A stretch of 64,000 nt of DNA from Paenibacillus sp. FSL K6-1096 (GCF_037977055.1 NZ_CP150274.1:3038001-3102000), one strand, 5' to 3'. Numbered from the stretch's first letter, positions 36,285-46,532 are shown. Notes: generated from the sequence alone by a model not told the origin. Numbers and translations: made by a program.

Positions 36285-37419
36285 TTATTCAGCTTCGGTC
36301 TTGATCTGGCTGCGCAGATAGCCGTCGATGAATCCGTCCAGATCGCCGTCCATGACTGCACCGACGTTGCCGGTCTCCACCGAAGTGCGGTGATCCTTCA
36401 CCATGCTGTACGGATGGAATACATAGGAGCGGATCTGGCTGCCCCAGGCAATATCGGATTGCTCGCCGCGAATCTCATCCAGTTCAGCCTGCTGCTCCTG
36501 GATTTTGCGCTCATAGAGCTTGGACCGCAGCATCTTCATCGCCTGCTCCCGGTTCTTGATCTGGGAACGCTCATTCTGGCACGTCACCACCACCCCGGTC
36601 GGGATATGCGTGATGCGCACAGCCGAGTCTGTCGTGTTGATATGCTGACCGCCCGCGCCGCTGGCCCGGTACGTATCAATCTTAAGATCCTCTGTACGGA
36701 TCTCCACTTCAACATCATCCGAAATCTCCGGCATCACATCGCAGGATACGAAGGAGGTATGGCGTCTACCCGAGGAGTCAAAAGGCGAGATGCGCACCAG
36801 CCGGTGAACGCCCTTCTCTGCCTTCAGGTATCCATAGACATTGTGCCCTTTAATGAGCAGCGTTACACTCTTGATGCCCGCTTCATCCCCCGGCAGATAA
36901 TCCAGCACCTCAACCTTGAAGCCCCGCTTCTCAGCCCAGCGTGTGTACATGCGCAGCAGCATCTGGCCCCAGTCCTGGGACTCGGTGCCGCCTGCACCCG
37001 GGTGCAGCTCCAGAATCGCGTTCAGCTTATCGTATGGCTGATTGAGCAGCAGCTGCAGCTCGAATTCATCCACTCTGCCGCTGATTCCGCGTACCGTCTC
37101 CACCATCTCGGCAGCGAGGGCGTCGTCGCCTTCCTCATCGGCCAGCTCGACCATCATCTCGGCATCGTCGAATTCCTGCTGCAGCTTATGATACTGGTCT
37201 ACCACCGATTTCACAGCATTCATCTCGCTGATGACGCTCTGCGCCTGCTCGGGATCATCCCAGAATCCGGGCGCCGCCATCTTCTCTTCAAAGTTCGCAA
37301 TAATCTCCAGCTTCAGGTCTAAGTCAAAGTGACCCCCTAAGGTTGGTTAATTTCTTGCCAATTTCACGCAGGTCCTGCTTCACATTAGGATCGATCACTT
37401 GGATCACATCACCTTTCAT
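36285..37419 (-). CDS. prfB: Peptide chain release factor 2, with programmed +1 frameshift
   Basis: RF2 recognises UAA/UGA stop codons and hydrolyses peptidyl-tRNA. The first frame runs from the ATG at 37419 (or GTG at 37398) for 31 (or 24) codons, ending in CTT TGA at 37329-37324. An internal AGGGGG lies 3 nt before CTT. A +1 shift on CTT continues as GACTTAGAC ([16 protein letters not shown]) into the 346-residue main frame, giving about 370-377 residues in total. Motifs are SPFDSSGRR (stop-codon recognition) and [12 protein letters not shown] (catalytic GGQ). The in-frame UGA makes RF2 level self-regulating. A simple caller would start wrongly at 37280. It lies downstream of secA. Confidence 0.96.
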
Positions 37420-37504
37420 AATAAAATACCCTTCCACCCGGCCATAAGCCGCTTAAAGCTCAGGTCTTCCGCGCCACTGTGATTCCTGACCACTCAAAAG
37501 CCCA

Positions 37505-37556
37505 AAAAAGCAGCCGGGCCGCAAACGGGGAGTCCCCCCGGGCCCAGCCGCTTTAT
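37505..37556 (-). terminator. Terminator after secA
   Basis: A GC-rich stem (GCGGCTGGGCC with GGCCCGGCTGC, two wobble pairs) is followed by six T on the minus strand, between secA and prfB. Confidence 0.75.
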
Positions 37557-37626
37557 ATTTTCATAATAACTCAAACCGGTAAATATCACCGAAAGTTACT
37601 TACCCACATGAAGCCGTAATACCGTC

Positions 37627-40131
37627 TTACGCCTGGCCGTGGCAGTTCTTGTACTTCTTGCCGCTGCCGCATGGGCATGGATCGTTACGGCCAACGGTGG
37701 ATTCCACATGCACCGGACGTTTCTCAGCCGGCTCGGCGTTGGTGGAAATCTTGTTCTCCTCCACAACCGACTGCCGTTCCTGATTGGTCTCGATGTGCGC
37801 CTTCATAATATAGGTCGCGACTTCTTCCTGGATATTCGCTGTCATGGCATTGAACATCTCGAAGCCCTCGAACTGATATTCGCGCAGCGGATCGGTGCCG
37901 CCGTAAGCACGGAGGTGAATCCCTTGACGAAGCTGATCCATGGCATCGATATGATCCATCCATTTGCTGTCTACGGAACGCAGAACAATGACCTTCTCGA
38001 ATTCGCGTACCAGCTCGGAGCCAAGGCGTTCTTCACGTGCAGCATATTTCTCCAACACACGGCCGAAGATGAACTCGATCATCTCATCGACTTCCTTGCC
38101 CCACAGATCATCACGGGTCAGTTCATTCTCTTCCAGCAGCTTGCTGTTCACATAGTCTGCAACCTCTTGCAGCTCCCAGTTCTCAGGGATATCATCGCTG
38201 CAGTGTGCATTCACTACGCGGTCGATGACCGGCTTAATCATTTCCACTACGATGTCCTTGATATTGTCAGACTCCAGAATCTCACGGCGCTGCTTGTAGA
38301 TAATCTCGCGCTGCTGGTTCATGACGTCATCATATTGCAGGACGACCTTACGGATGTCGAAGTTATTGCCTTCTACCCGTTTCTGTGCGGATTCCACCGC
38401 CCGGGTAATCATCCGGCTCTCAATCGGCTGGTCTTCCTCGAATCCAAGGCGGTCCATCATGTTGAGCACGTTGTCTGCTCCGAAGCGCTTCATCAGCTCA
38501 TCGCCAAGCGACAGGTAGAACTGTGTGGAGCCCGGGTCGCCCTGGCGTCCGGCACGTCCGCGAAGCTGATTGTCAATCCGGCGGGATTCATGGCGCTCTG
38601 TACCAATAATATGCAAGCCGCCAAGATCAGTTACGCCTTCACCCAGTACGATATCCGTACCGCGTCCGGCCATGTTGGTAGCAATGGTGACGGTTCCCGG
38701 CTGACCGGCATAGGAGATGATTTCGGCTTCAGCCGCATGATGCTTGGCATTCAACACCTGATGCCGCACACCCTTGCGCTTCAGCATTTCCGATACCCGC
38801 TCGGAGTTTTCAATGGATACTGTACCTACAAGTACAGGCTGATTCTTTTTGTGGCGTTCCACAATTTCATTCACGACCGCGTTGAACTTGCCGTTCTCGC
38901 TTTTGTAGACGACATCCGGCATATCAACCCGCTGGTTCGGCTTATTCGTAGGCACCTGGAGAACCTCCAGGCCATAGATCTTCTTGAATTCCTCTTCCTC
39001 GGTCTTGGCTGTACCGGTCATGCCGCCCAGCTTGCGGTACATGCGGAAGTAGTTCTGGAAGGTGATTGTAGCGAGCGTCATGCTCTCATTCTGCACTTCA
39101 ATCTCTTCCTTGGCTTCAATCGCCTGGTGCAGCCCGTCGCTGTAACGGCGGCCCTGCATGAGACGGCCTGTGAACTCATCGACGATCATAACCTCGTCAT
39201 CGTTGACTACATAGTCTACGTCCCGGCGCATAATTGCGTTCGCCTTCAGCGCCTGCACGATATGATGGTTCAGCGTGACATGGCTGTGGTCATACAGATT
39301 CTCGATGCCAAAAGCCTTCTCCGCCGTAGCCACACCCTTCTCGGTCAGCGCAACCGACTTCACCTTAATATCAATGGTGTAGTCTTCTTCAGGCGTCAGC
39401 TTCTTGACGAACCGGTCGGCTGCATAATACAGCTCTGTCGATTTCTCAGCCTGGCCGGAGATGATCAGCGGTGTCCGCGCCTCATCGATCAGGATGGAGT
39501 CGACTTCGTCAATGATACAGAAGTACAGCGGGCGCTGTACCATCTGTTCCTTATAGAGGACCATGTTGTCGCGCAGATAGTCGAACCCGAATTCATTGTT
39601 CGTTCCATACGTAATATCGCAGGCATACGCCTGTTGTTTATCATTATGATCCATGCCGTTGAGGTTCACCCCGACGGTCATGCCCAGGAAGTTATAGATT
39701 TGTCCCATTTGTGCGCTGTCGCGCTGGGCCAGGTAATCATTGACGGTTACGACATGCACACCCTTACCCAGGAGCGCATTCAGATACACCGGCAGCGTTC
39801 CGACCAGTGTCTTACCTTCACCCGTCTTCATCTCGGCGATCCGGCCTTCGTGCAGCGCCATCCCCCCAACGAGCTGAACGTCAAAATGCCGCATGCCCAG
39901 CGTCCGTTTGGAAGCTTCGCGTACGGTTGCAAAGGCCTCGGGAAGAAGCTCCTCCAGCGTCTCGCCCTTCTCAATCCGGGCGCGGAATTCTTCTGTCTTC
40001 GCCCGCAGCTCTTCATCCGTCAGCTTGACGAAATCCGGCTCCAGACCATTAATGACTTCGACCGTCTTCATGAGACGTTTAACATCACGTTCGTTGGTAT
40101 CTCCAAATATTTTCTTAACAAGTCCTAGCAT
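37627..40131 (-). CDS. secA: Preprotein translocase ATPase SecA
   Basis: The 834-residue motor drives proteins through SecYEG. Walker [15 protein letters not shown] lies near residue 100, DEVD ([18 protein letters not shown]) near 210, and motif VI in [17 protein letters not shown]. The C-terminal zinc-binding tail [14 protein letters not shown] is complete. It sits between hpf and prfB as in Bacillus. Length and motifs indicate the canonical SecA1, not the accessory SecA2. GTTAACC precedes the ATG at 40131, with AAGGGG a few bases upstream. Confidence 0.98.
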   Translation of the reverse strand: MLGLVKKIFGDTNERDVKRLMKTVEVINGLEPDFVKLTDEELRAKTEEFRARIEKGETLEELLPEAFATVREASKRTLGMRHFDVQLVGGMALHEGRIAEMKTGEGKTLVGTLPVYLNALLGKGVHVVTVNDYLAQRDSAQMGQIYNFLGMTVGVNLNGMDHNDKQQAYACDITYGTNNEFGFDYLRDNMVLYKEQMVQRPLYFCIIDEVDSILIDEARTPLIISGQAEKSTELYYAADRFVKKLTPEEDYTIDIKVKSVALTEKGVATAEKAFGIENLYDHSHVTLNHHIVQALKANAIMRRDVDYVVNDDEVMIVDEFTGRLMQGRRYSDGLHQAIEAKEEIEVQNESMTLATITFQNYFRMYRKLGGMTGTAKTEEEEFKKIYGLEVLQVPTNKPNQRVDMPDVVYKSENGKFNAVVNEIVERHKKNQPVLVGTVSIENSERVSEMLKRKGVRHQVLNAKHHAAEAEIISYAGQPGTVTIATNMAGRGTDIVLGEGVTDLGGLHIIGTERHESRRIDNQLRGRAGRQGDPGSTQFYLSLGDELMKRFGADNVLNMMDRLGFEEDQPIESRMITRAVESAQKRVEGNNFDIRKVVLQYDDVMNQQREIIYKQRREILESDNIKDIVVEMIKPVIDRVVNAHCSDDIPENWELQEVADYVNSKLLEENELTRDDLWGKEVDEMIEFIFGRVLEKYAAREERLGSELVREFEKVIVLRSVDSKWMDHIDAMDQLRQGIHLRAYGGTDPLREYQFEGFEMFNAMTANIQEEVATYIMKAHIETNQERQSVVEENKISTNAEPAEKRPVHVESTVGRNDPCPCGSGKKYKNCHGQA

Positions 40132-40345
40132 GGTTAACCCCTTTCATGCAACACAGATGGTGGAACCGAGCCCATCCTCAAGACTTAAGTGAAAGGGCCA
40201 GATCAAATTTCGATTCCGCTGCTTCATAAATTGTAACAGTTTGTAAGAGAAGCCGCAATACAAGCCGCCCTAACCTTATTCTGCATAATCCGCTTAATTC
40301 AGGACAGATGATGGCATTTCAGTGAAAGTGCTGTATATACGAACA

Positions 40346-40382
40346 AGAGCCCTATTCGCTTCAGGCGAATAGGGGCTCATCT
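40346..40382 (-). terminator. Hairpin downstream of hpf
   Basis: GAGCCCTATTCGC pairs with GCGAATAGGGGCTC around a short TTCAG-type loop. The T-run on the minus strand is weak, so partial read-through into secA is possible. The rest of the 296-bp hpf-secA gap shows no gene. Confidence 0.6.
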
Positions 40383-40427
40383 AATTGTCTGCTTCAGGCT
40401 GAACCGAGCGCCCTTGGGTAACCTTCG

Positions 40428-40985
40428 TTATCCCTGTTCAATCAGTCCATATTTGCCGTCATCGCGCTTGTAAACAACGCTGACTTCAGAGGTGTCAATG
40501 TTGGAGAACACGAAGAACGTATGTCCGATCATGTTCATCTGCAGAATCGCTTCTTCCACATCCATAGGCTTCAAGGTGAACCGTTTGTTCCGCACAACCT
40601 CAAGATCATCGTAATCCTGCTCCTGCTCTTCAACCGCTACAGTGCTGCCGGCCCCTTCAACGAACAAGGTCTTCAGACTGCCTTCCTGGCGGAACTTGCG
40701 GTTCAGCTTGGTCTTGTGCTTGCGGATCTGACGTTCCAGCTTGTCCACTACGGCATCGATGGAGGCATACATATCATCACTGCGGTCTTCCGCACGGAGC
40801 GTCACACCGGACAGAGGGATAGTCACTTCCACCGTATGAAGGCCGCGAACGACGCCAAGCGTCACATATCCTTCTGAGGTAGGGGGTGCTTCGAAGTACT
40901 TCTCAAGTCTGCTGAGCTTCTTATCAACATAGTCTCTCAAAGCGTCGGTCACTTCAATTTGTTGACCTCGAATGCTGAATTGCAT
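40428..40985 (-). CDS. hpf: Ribosome hibernation promoting factor, long form
   Basis: The 185-residue protein has an N-terminal HPF/YfiA domain (1-100, MQFSIRGQQIEVTDALRDYV) that blocks the decoding centre. The C-terminal dimerisation domain (about 125-180, FTLKPMDVEEAILQMNMIGHTFFVFSN) joins two 70S ribosomes into 100S particles. Long HPF is typical of Firmicutes (YvyD in B. subtilis). AGGAGGAG precedes the ATG. Its own extended -10 promoter is listed. Confidence 0.96.
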   Translation of the reverse strand: MQFSIRGQQIEVTDALRDYVDKKLSRLEKYFEAPPTSEGYVTLGVVRGLHTVEVTIPLSGVTLRAEDRSDDMYASIDAVVDKLERQIRKHKTKLNRKFRQEGSLKTLFVEGAGSTVAVEEQEQDYDDLEVVRNKRFTLKPMDVEEAILQMNMIGHTFFVFSNIDTSEVSVVYKRDDGKYGLIEQG

Positions 40986-41013
40986 AAGGCACTCCTCCTT
41001 TGTTTACTTTCTC

Positions 41014-41042
41014 ATTATAGCAAATTGTCAGGGCTAAGTAAA
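41014..41042 (-). promoter_or_regulatory. Extended -10 promoter of hpf
   Basis: TGCTATAAT (TATAAT at 41014-41019 with an upstream TGN), 17 bp, and a weak -35 TTTACT (41037-41042). About 20 bp later the AGGAGGAG ribosome site begins. No sigma-B or sigma-H pattern was recognised. Confidence 0.6.
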
Positions 41043-41104
41043 AAACAAAAGCTGTCAGCCTTTACATCTAACTAACAAAAGGTGTCACACCCAATCCCCT
41101 TCAT

Positions 41105-41145
41105 GAAAAAAGCCCGGCCGGAGCGTAAAACCGCCCCAGCCGGAC
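41105..41145 (-). terminator. Terminator after the SLH-domain gene
   Basis: GC-rich arms (GTCCGGCTGGGGCGG and CTCCGGCCGGGC) are followed by six T on the minus strand. Confidence 0.7.
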
Positions 41146-41160
41146 CGATGTTCATGCTGT

Positions 41161-42630
41161 TTATTTCGTGTGGACCCGCAGGATCTCTACTGGAGAGAAG
41201 GTGCCGTTGGAATCCGTGATAAAGAAGACTTTATACGCTGTATTGGCAGTGAGTCCTGTTAGGTTAATACTTTGTTTCACAATTGGACTACCTGTAAGTG
41301 TACCTGCCGAAGGTGCTGTCAGGTGAACGCCAGCGCTGTTCTTTCCTTCAGAAATTTGTTGGGCTGTAGGATCAGCTTCGTCCGCCTTCACCACCACGTA
41401 TTTCAGCGGAACTGGTAGTACGCCTGCCTTACCATAGCTCGCATATACTTCGGCTGACACACTAGTTACACTGGTGATTCCAACCTGTGTAACGGAAGTG
41501 TCCGTGCCGGCTGCAGTCTTCAACTGAAGCGGCGTTACGCCGGACCAGTTGCCGGAAGTATCTGTCAGGGCAACGTATACCGTGTACTCCGTTCCTGCAT
41601 TCAGACCATATACCGAGAAGGTAACGGTAGTGTTGGCTGTTGTTGCGATTTTGCCGGAATGAACGCCAGCAGTGTTTGCACTAGTCAACCCGTCTCTCAC
41701 TTGTACCGCAGTTGGTGGTGTTGCGTTCATGCTGTAAGGAGCTACAACATAGTACACCGATCCTGTTACAGAAGGCGTAACATACACATCTGCAGTCACT
41801 GAGCCGACATGACCATAAGCCACGTTGCTCACCGATGGCACGGTTACGCTGCCGCCACCGCCGCCACCGCCTCCTCCACCGCCGCCAGTACCGCCACCGC
41901 TACCGCCTGGAACCGGAGTAGCTGTTGGGCTGGTGCTCGGTACAGGTGTTGCTGTAGGAGTTGGAGTTGCAACCGGTGTTGGAGTCGGGATTACTCCGCC
42001 GCCAGTGGCTGGCTTGTGGGCTACCGAGTTGCTGATGATGCCCACTGCCTCAGCCCGGGTCAGCGATTTCTTCGGACCGAAGGTGCCGTCAGGATAGCCG
42101 TTAATAATCTTCTTGTCGGACGCCGCTGCTACAGCAGCCTTGGCCCATGCCGCGATCTGGGCATTGTCCTTGAACTTAATGGCATTGGAGCTTGTCCCTA
42201 GCTTAAGCACCTTGGCAGCAATGACTGCAGCCTCTTGGCGGGTAAGCGGGTTGTTGGCCCGGAAGGTATTGTTCTCATACCCGCCGATGTAGCCGGCTTT
42301 GACTGCCTTGGCTACTTCACTGTAGACCCAGTTGGATTTCTTCACATCCGTGAAGCTAATGGAAGCCGTCTCGGTGAACCCGAACAGGCGGTTGATCAGT
42401 GCAACATATTCACCACGGGTAATAGCCTTGTTCGGCTTCACCGTTCCGTCAGGATAACCGCCGAGGTATCCTTTGTCCAGCCAGCTCTGCAATTGCTTCT
42501 GTGCCCAGTGACCCTGAATGTCCTTAGGGGTTGGTGCTGCGGATACACTTGCCAGTGAACCGAACAGCATCGACATCCCAAGCACTCCAGTCATCAGGCT
42601 GCGCCACAATTTTCTCATGCGTTTGTTCAT
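41161..42630 (-). CDS. S-layer-homology-domain surface protein with two fibronectin-III-like domains
   Basis: The 489-residue protein has a signal peptide (1-31) and three SLH domains at about 35-80, 92-140 and 155-205 (GHWAQKQLQSWL, GGYPDGTVKPNKAITRGEYV, INGYPDGTFGPKKSLTRAEA). These bind pyruvylated wall polymer. A Thr-Pro linker (PTPTPVATPTPTATP) and a 13-residue-plus glycine stretch (about 215-262) follow, then two fibronectin-like domains (about 265-370 and 380-489). It is attached noncovalently to the wall; no enzymatic domain was seen. The gene sits alone between hpf and the cold-shock gene, an insertion relative to Bacillus. Confidence 0.93.
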   Translation of the reverse strand: MNKRMRKLWRSLMTGVLGMSMLFGSLASVSAAPTPKDIQGHWAQKQLQSWLDKGYLGGYPDGTVKPNKAITRGEYVALINRLFGFTETASISFTDVKKSNWVYSEVAKAVKAGYIGGYENNTFRANNPLTRQEAAVIAAKVLKLGTSSNAIKFKDNAQIAAWAKAAVAAASDKKIINGYPDGTFGPKKSLTRAEAVGIISNSVAHKPATGGGVIPTPTPVATPTPTATPVPSTSPTATPVPGGSGGGTGGGGGGGGGGGGSVTVPSVSNVAYGHVGSVTADVYVTPSVTGSVYYVVAPYSMNATPPTAVQVRDGLTSANTAGVHSGKIATTANTTVTFSVYGLNAGTEYTVYVALTDTSGNWSGVTPLQLKTAAGTDTSVTQVGITSVTSVSAEVYASYGKAGVLPVPLKYVVVKADEADPTAQQISEGKNSAGVHLTAPSAGTLTGSPIVKQSINLTGLTANTAYKVFFITDSNGTFSPVEILRVHTK

Positions 42631-42864
42631 CCTCCTGTGATTGTGATGGGCATAGGCTTCACTGCATGGCTTCTTCCCTTAAAGCACGTTCGGAAGCATA
42701 CGCCTAAGCAAATAAAAGAGTGCAAACTAGGCAACAAAAAAAGCCCAACGGTTCCCATTACCCAAAATTTAGGTAAACATAACAGGTTTCTTGAAATTCA
42801 TTTTACAAAGTGTCTAATCCGGGGTGGTTTCAGGCCTGTTTTACGGGGAAATATCAGCTAAATG

Positions 42865-42890
42865 TAAAAAAGCCCTGCTAAGCAGGACTT
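42865..42890 (-). terminator. Second hairpin terminator downstream of the cold-shock gene
   Basis: AGTCCTGC and GCAGGGCT form a stem with a short loop, then six T on the minus strand. It lies about 50 bp beyond the first terminator and may insulate the SLH gene. Confidence 0.7.
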
Positions 42891-42936
42891 CACTTCAAGC
42901 CAGACCCGGCCGCCCAGAGCGTGATTCAGGCAGCAT

Positions 42937-42970
42937 AAAAAAGACCCCGGGGAAAATCCCCAGGGTCTAC
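42937..42970 (-). terminator. Terminator of the cold-shock gene
   Basis: AGACCCTGGGGA pairs with TCCCCGGGGTCT, followed by six T on the minus strand. Confidence 0.85.
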
Positions 42971-43031
42971 CGCTAGCGTTGTCTCAATTGCTAACCATCT
43001 ACCATATATGTAGGTCGGCTTCGCCGGATGA

Positions 43032-43229
43032 TTATAATTTGATGACGTTAGCTGCTTGTGGTCCGCGTGCGCCTTCAACGATATCGAACTCTACGGATTG
43101 ACCTTCATCCAATGTCTTGAAACCGTCAGTTTGAATCGCGGAGAAGTGTACGAATACGTCGCCACCGTCGGCAGTTTCGATGAAACCATAACCTTTTTCT
43201 GCGTTAAACCATTTAACTTTACCTTCCAT
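43032..43229 (-). CDS. Cold-shock protein (CspA/CspB family)
   Basis: The 65-residue single-domain RNA chaperone has RNP1 KGYGFIE and RNP2 VFVHFS intact; nearly the whole protein is the OB fold. It binds single-stranded RNA and DNA and melts structures at low temperature. A strong promoter lies about 54 bp upstream. Which Bacillus paralogue it matches cannot be decided. Confidence 0.96.
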   Translation of the reverse strand: MEGKVKWFNAEKGYGFIETADGGDVFVHFSAIQTDGFKTLDEGQSVEFDIVEGARGPQAANVIKL

Positions 43230-43282
43230 TGACTAAACATTCCCTTCGTCATCAGATGAACGTGAGTCATGCTCACAACTCG

Positions 43283-43312
43283 ACTATACCACCGCTGCTT
43301 CTCTATTGTCAA
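43283..43312 (-). promoter_or_regulatory. Sigma-A promoter of the cold-shock gene
   Basis: Perfect -35 TTGACA (43307-43312), 18-bp spacer, -10 TATAGT (43283-43288), giving a 5' leader of roughly 45-50 nt. The leader is short compared with cold-shock leaders of other bacteria. Confidence 0.75.
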
Positions 43313-43393
43313 TTGGAAAAGTAAATGATTACTTTCAATATTTTACCATGACGTATTTTAAGAGAAGGACCCCAGCTTTCTGTGATATCGTAC

Positions 43394-43431
43394 AAAAAAG
43401 GAGCCGACGCTTGTAAATACCCGTCTTCTCC
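43394..43431 (-). terminator. Terminator of the flaG-fliD-fliS-fliT operon
   Basis: GGAG and GACG arms pair with CGTC and CTCC across small internal bulges, followed by six T on the minus strand. Confidence 0.65.
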
Positions 43432-43454
43432 CCAACTGAAACAGTATGCAGCTA

Positions 43455-43790
43455 TTATTTTTTGCGGTCCATCAGGAAGCTGTCCGGCGTATAACCAGCC
43501 TCATAGGCGCTGCGCTGAATTTTGGCCTGACTCCGCTTCTGGAGGAAGTCCTGGGCCTCCAGGCGGAGGGCGTTCATGCGGGCCAGGAGTGCAGCATCGT
43601 GACCCAGGATTCGCTCAATTTCGCGCATTTGCGCAGCCGATGCCGGACAAATTGCGACCTTTTCTGCAATCGAATCGACAAGAATCTGCCGCTCCTCTAC
43701 GAAGTCTTCCAGGTCCTCATAGACCGCATCCGGCAGCCGGTCCAGCATCTCCTGCGTCAGCTGATCCAGCCCGCGGATAAGCTCATCCAT
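43455..43790 (-). CDS. fliT: Flagellar protein FliT-like
   Basis: The 111-residue, highly helical protein has MDELIRGLDQLTQEML at the start and ends YTPDSFLMDRKK, a tail seen in Paenibacillus FliT-like proteins. FliT proteins chaperone the filament cap FliD. The ATG at 43790 overlaps the fliS stop region by 8 bp, showing coupling. A longer open frame upstream (to 43886) lies inside fliS. Sequence conservation in this family is low, so the call relies on position and length. Confidence 0.78.
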   Translation of the reverse strand: MDELIRGLDQLTQEMLDRLPDAVYEDLEDFVEERQILVDSIAEKVAICPASAAQMREIERILGHDAALLARMNALRLEAQDFLQKRSQAKIQRSAYEAGYTPDSFLMDRKK

Positions 43791-44184
43791 TCGCAATCTC
43801 CGTCTGGCTTGCCGCCAGCTTGGACGCCTGCAGCCAGGTCTCGCGCAGCTCGGTAAGATAACCAATGGCTTCCTCTGCCTTATCAAGGTTTTTATGAATG
43901 TTCGCCTGGATTAACAGATAGTTCGTATATTCATAGAGAGAGTAGAGCCCCTTGGACACTTCAATCGAGTAATCCAATGTGCTCATTAACTCGCTGATAA
44001 TCGTCTGGGCCTTCCCAAAATTCAAATTCGACTTCTCCAGGTCCTGCTTCTTCAACCCGTCCACCGCAGTTTTTGCGAAGCGGATCGCTCCGTCGTACAG
44101 CATAATGACAAGTTGCGCTGGAGTCGAAGTCTGGACAGAAGACTGGCGGTATTTATCGTAAGGAGATTTAATCAAATTTGTCAC
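43783..44184 (-). CDS. fliS: Flagellin chaperone FliS
   Basis: The 133-residue helical protein binds the disordered C-terminus of flagellin and prevents premature polymerisation. Motifs YDKYRQSSVQTSTPAQLVIM and LYDGAIRFAKTA are family-typical, and SLYEYTNYLLIQAN closes the bundle. It follows fliD and overlaps fliT. Confidence 0.96.
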   Translation of the reverse strand: MTNLIKSPYDKYRQSSVQTSTPAQLVIMLYDGAIRFAKTAVDGLKKQDLEKSNLNFGKAQTIISELMSTLDYSIEVSKGLYSLYEYTNYLLIQANIHKNLDKAEEAIGYLTELRETWLQASKLAASQTEIANG

Positions 44185-44203
44185 CCTCTATTGTGAAATA
44201 TTC

Positions 44204-46084
44204 TTAATTGCCGGTGGAGAACAGGCTGTTGGACTGCGATTGGAGCTTGTTCATGGCGGTCTCCATGGCAGTGAATTGTTTGTAGTAACGGGTCTCCGTA
44301 TTGTTCAACATTGTGGTCATAACACTGATACGTGAGTTGTATAACCTCAATTTCTTACCCATCACGCTTTCTTCCTTGAACGTACTGGTAAGGTCCATAG
44401 AGTATCTGTTCGTTCCCGCCCGCTCCGAGATTTTCTCGATGGCTCCTGTAATTTTTTCAGCCATTTTGTCGAAAATACCCTCTTTGGGGGCGCTAGCCGG
44501 GCCTTGCAATAAATCGAGTGCAAGCTGCGGATTCTCATTGATGGCCTTACTCAGCTTCTCCTCATCAATAACGAGCTTGCCGTTCGACATATAATTCCCG
44601 GTTGTGATGCCCAGGGTGCTTAATGGTCCCAGCTTGTTACTGATAATGCTGCGCATTTCAGACAAGACGGACTTGATAATATCATCATTCTTAAGCAACC
44701 CGCTCTGCGCCTTCTCAGTCCAGGTTTTGACGTCTGCCTCTTTCATCTCAGCCTTCTGCGCATCCGTCAATGGTCTGAAATCACGATACTTCGCCTCGTC
44801 GATCTTGGAATTCAGGGCCAGGATCAGGTTGTTATAATCTTCAACGAAGCTCTTGATGGATTCCACGGCTTTAGTAGAATCGGTCTGTGTCTTGATAATA
44901 ACCGGTTCGTTATCTTTAGTTAATTCGAGAAGAGTGAGTTGCACTCCGTTAATAGTAAAAGTATTGCTGGTTACATCCTTGATGGGTTCACCATTTATTT
45001 CAACTTCAGCATTCTCACCATCGAGCTTCTTAGTAATCGAGTTGTCATCTGCCGGGTTGGACTTCATCCCATTGAAGAGCTTCATGAAACCGTAGGAGTT
45101 GCCGCTGAGTTTGACAGCCCCCTCAGGATTTCCAGGATTATCTACTATCCCGGTCAGTTTCAGGACCCCATTCTCAAAGGTGGCAGCTACTTTGGCAGCA
45201 TTACCCTCATTTATCTTAGTCAAGACATCTGAAATATTATCAGAACCTTTAAAGGTAAACGATTTGCCGTTGATACTGAATGTAATGTCCTTCACTTCAT
45301 CATCGGTCAGAGCAGAATTATTAAGCTGGTTGGTAAGCTGCGTCAATGTAGTGGAAAGAGTAGCGTCTGTAAGCGGATTGGTCTCTACAACCTTTTTTGT
45401 AGTGAATAGCCCCAGAACAGTGTTGCTGCTGGCAGGAGAACCCATTACTACTGCACCATCTTTACCCCCCGTCTTGGAGGCAATGGTCAGCTTCCCGGTA
45501 ATTTCATCATAACTGGCGATCGCATTGGCCTTCGTAGAAGAATTAATCGTTGCCACCAGCGTCGAGATCGAGGTCATACCGTTGAATAGGGATTTCCCGT
45601 CCGCATCCTTAAACGTCTCGCCGTTGATGCTGATATCGAAGCCCTTCTTCAGATACTCCTCCATATCCAGACCTTGCATACTACCAAGGTCAACGCCATC
45701 TAGTGCAGCCAAGGAGGTGGTAGCAGGTATGCCTTGTCCTAAGCCGGCTGTCTCATAAGTCGTTCTTGTAGCCAGCTTTGTAACCTTAACGGCCATCTCC
45801 TGTCCGGTCGCATTGGCCGTCGCCTCAGCCTTAAGCGCGGTCGTATTGCCGCTAAGTACTGCCTTTTGTGCATTTAAAGCAGAGCTAAGTCCATATTTTA
45901 AAGTCAACTTATTAGTTCCAAAATCATACAGCTTACTGTTCATCTCCCGGTAGCTCTCACGCGTCCATTGCAGGATCTGCTTGTCCTGGTTCAGCTTGTC
46001 CAGCGGCACCCGCTTGGCCGCCATCATACTCTTCACCATACTATCAATATCCATACCTGAGAATCCATTGATTCGCGTAACCAA
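44204..46084 (-). CDS. fliD: Flagellar hook-associated protein 2 (filament cap) FliD
   Basis: The 626-residue secreted protein caps the filament and guides flagellin assembly. The N-terminal FliD domain (MVTRINGFSGMDIDSMVKSM, to about 100) and C-terminal FliD domain (about 390-620) with helical ends are present. The central part (about 110-380) is Thr/Asn/Gly-rich and variable. It starts with TTG at 46084 behind AGGAGG. Longer than B. subtilis FliD (498), owing to the middle region. Confidence 0.95.
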   Translation of the reverse strand: MVTRINGFSGMDIDSMVKSMMAAKRVPLDKLNQDKQILQWTRESYREMNSKLYDFGTNKLTLKYGLSSALNAQKAVLSGNTTALKAEATANATGQEMAVKVTKLATRTTYETAGLGQGIPATTSLAALDGVDLGSMQGLDMEEYLKKGFDISINGETFKDADGKSLFNGMTSISTLVATINSSTKANAIASYDEITGKLTIASKTGGKDGAVVMGSPASSNTVLGLFTTKKVVETNPLTDATLSTTLTQLTNQLNNSALTDDEVKDITFSINGKSFTFKGSDNISDVLTKINEGNAAKVAATFENGVLKLTGIVDNPGNPEGAVKLSGNSYGFMKLFNGMKSNPADDNSITKKLDGENAEVEINGEPIKDVTSNTFTINGVQLTLLELTKDNEPVIIKTQTDSTKAVESIKSFVEDYNNLILALNSKIDEAKYRDFRPLTDAQKAEMKEADVKTWTEKAQSGLLKNDDIIKSVLSEMRSIISNKLGPLSTLGITTGNYMSNGKLVIDEEKLSKAINENPQLALDLLQGPASAPKEGIFDKMAEKITGAIEKISERAGTNRYSMDLTSTFKEESVMGKKLRLYNSRISVMTTMLNNTETRYYKQFTAMETAMNKLQSQSNSLFSTGN

Positions 46085-46101
46085 AAAAGCACCTCCTTAG
46101 A

Positions 46102-46494
46102 TTAGATCTTCTCGTCTATAAGCAGACCGGCAAGCTCCATCATATTTGCCACCAAATCCAGTGTCTTCTCCCGTGGAACTTCACGGATTAGCTCGCCAGT
46201 GTCCTTATTGAGCACCTTCACCATAATGTCATGTGTCTTCTCGTGGATGCTGATCTCCAGCGTGGTCTGGGGGCCCTGCAAAGATTTCACTGCCCGTTCG
46301 ATGGTGCGGATCAGTTGTTCCTGACCTACTGACACACTCGTTCCCTGTCTCTCCTTCAAGGCCATATCCTTCATATCCCGGATTCCTGACGCTTGATCTG
46401 CAGACGCTACAGACCCTGCACCAGACGGCATAGTCTCTGGCTTGCCCTGTCCGCCAGTTGTCGTACTAGCCGTAAGCGAAAACTGTACATTCAT
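46102..46494 (-). CDS. flaG: Flagellar protein FlaG
   Basis: The 130-residue protein has a conserved C-terminal half (about 60-130, LEISIHEKTHDIMVKVLNKDTGELIREVP). FlaG proteins influence filament length; the exact mechanism is not known. GGAGG is 9 nt before the ATG. First gene of flaG-fliD-fliS-fliT, behind a sigma-D promoter. Confidence 0.93.
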   Translation of the reverse strand: MNVQFSLTASTTTGGQGKPETMPSGAGSVASADQASGIRDMKDMALKERQGTSVSVGQEQLIRTIERAVKSLQGPQTTLEISIHEKTHDIMVKVLNKDTGELIREVPREKTLDLVANMMELAGLLIDEKI

Positions 46495-46532
46495 TAACCC
46501 CGACCTCCACCAACACTCAATTTATACTTTAT

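Larger units (their letters stand above)
42631..43031. other. Intergenic region between the SLH gene and the cold-shock gene
   Basis: This 401-bp gap holds two minus-strand terminators (listed) and about 235 bp of probable leader of the SLH gene. The leader contains a run of seven T on the minus strand near 42736-42742, but without a convincing adjacent stem. No riboswitch consensus or small gene was recognised. Confidence 0.6.

Noticed and set aside
37639..40128. 829-codon open frame antisense to secA
   Set aside because: It mirrors the codon structure of secA, has no ribosome site and no recognisable domain.
42640..42866. Cyclic di-GMP or other riboswitch in the SLH gene leader
   Set aside because: No consensus of a known class was found and the T-run near 42,740 has no convincing adjacent stem.
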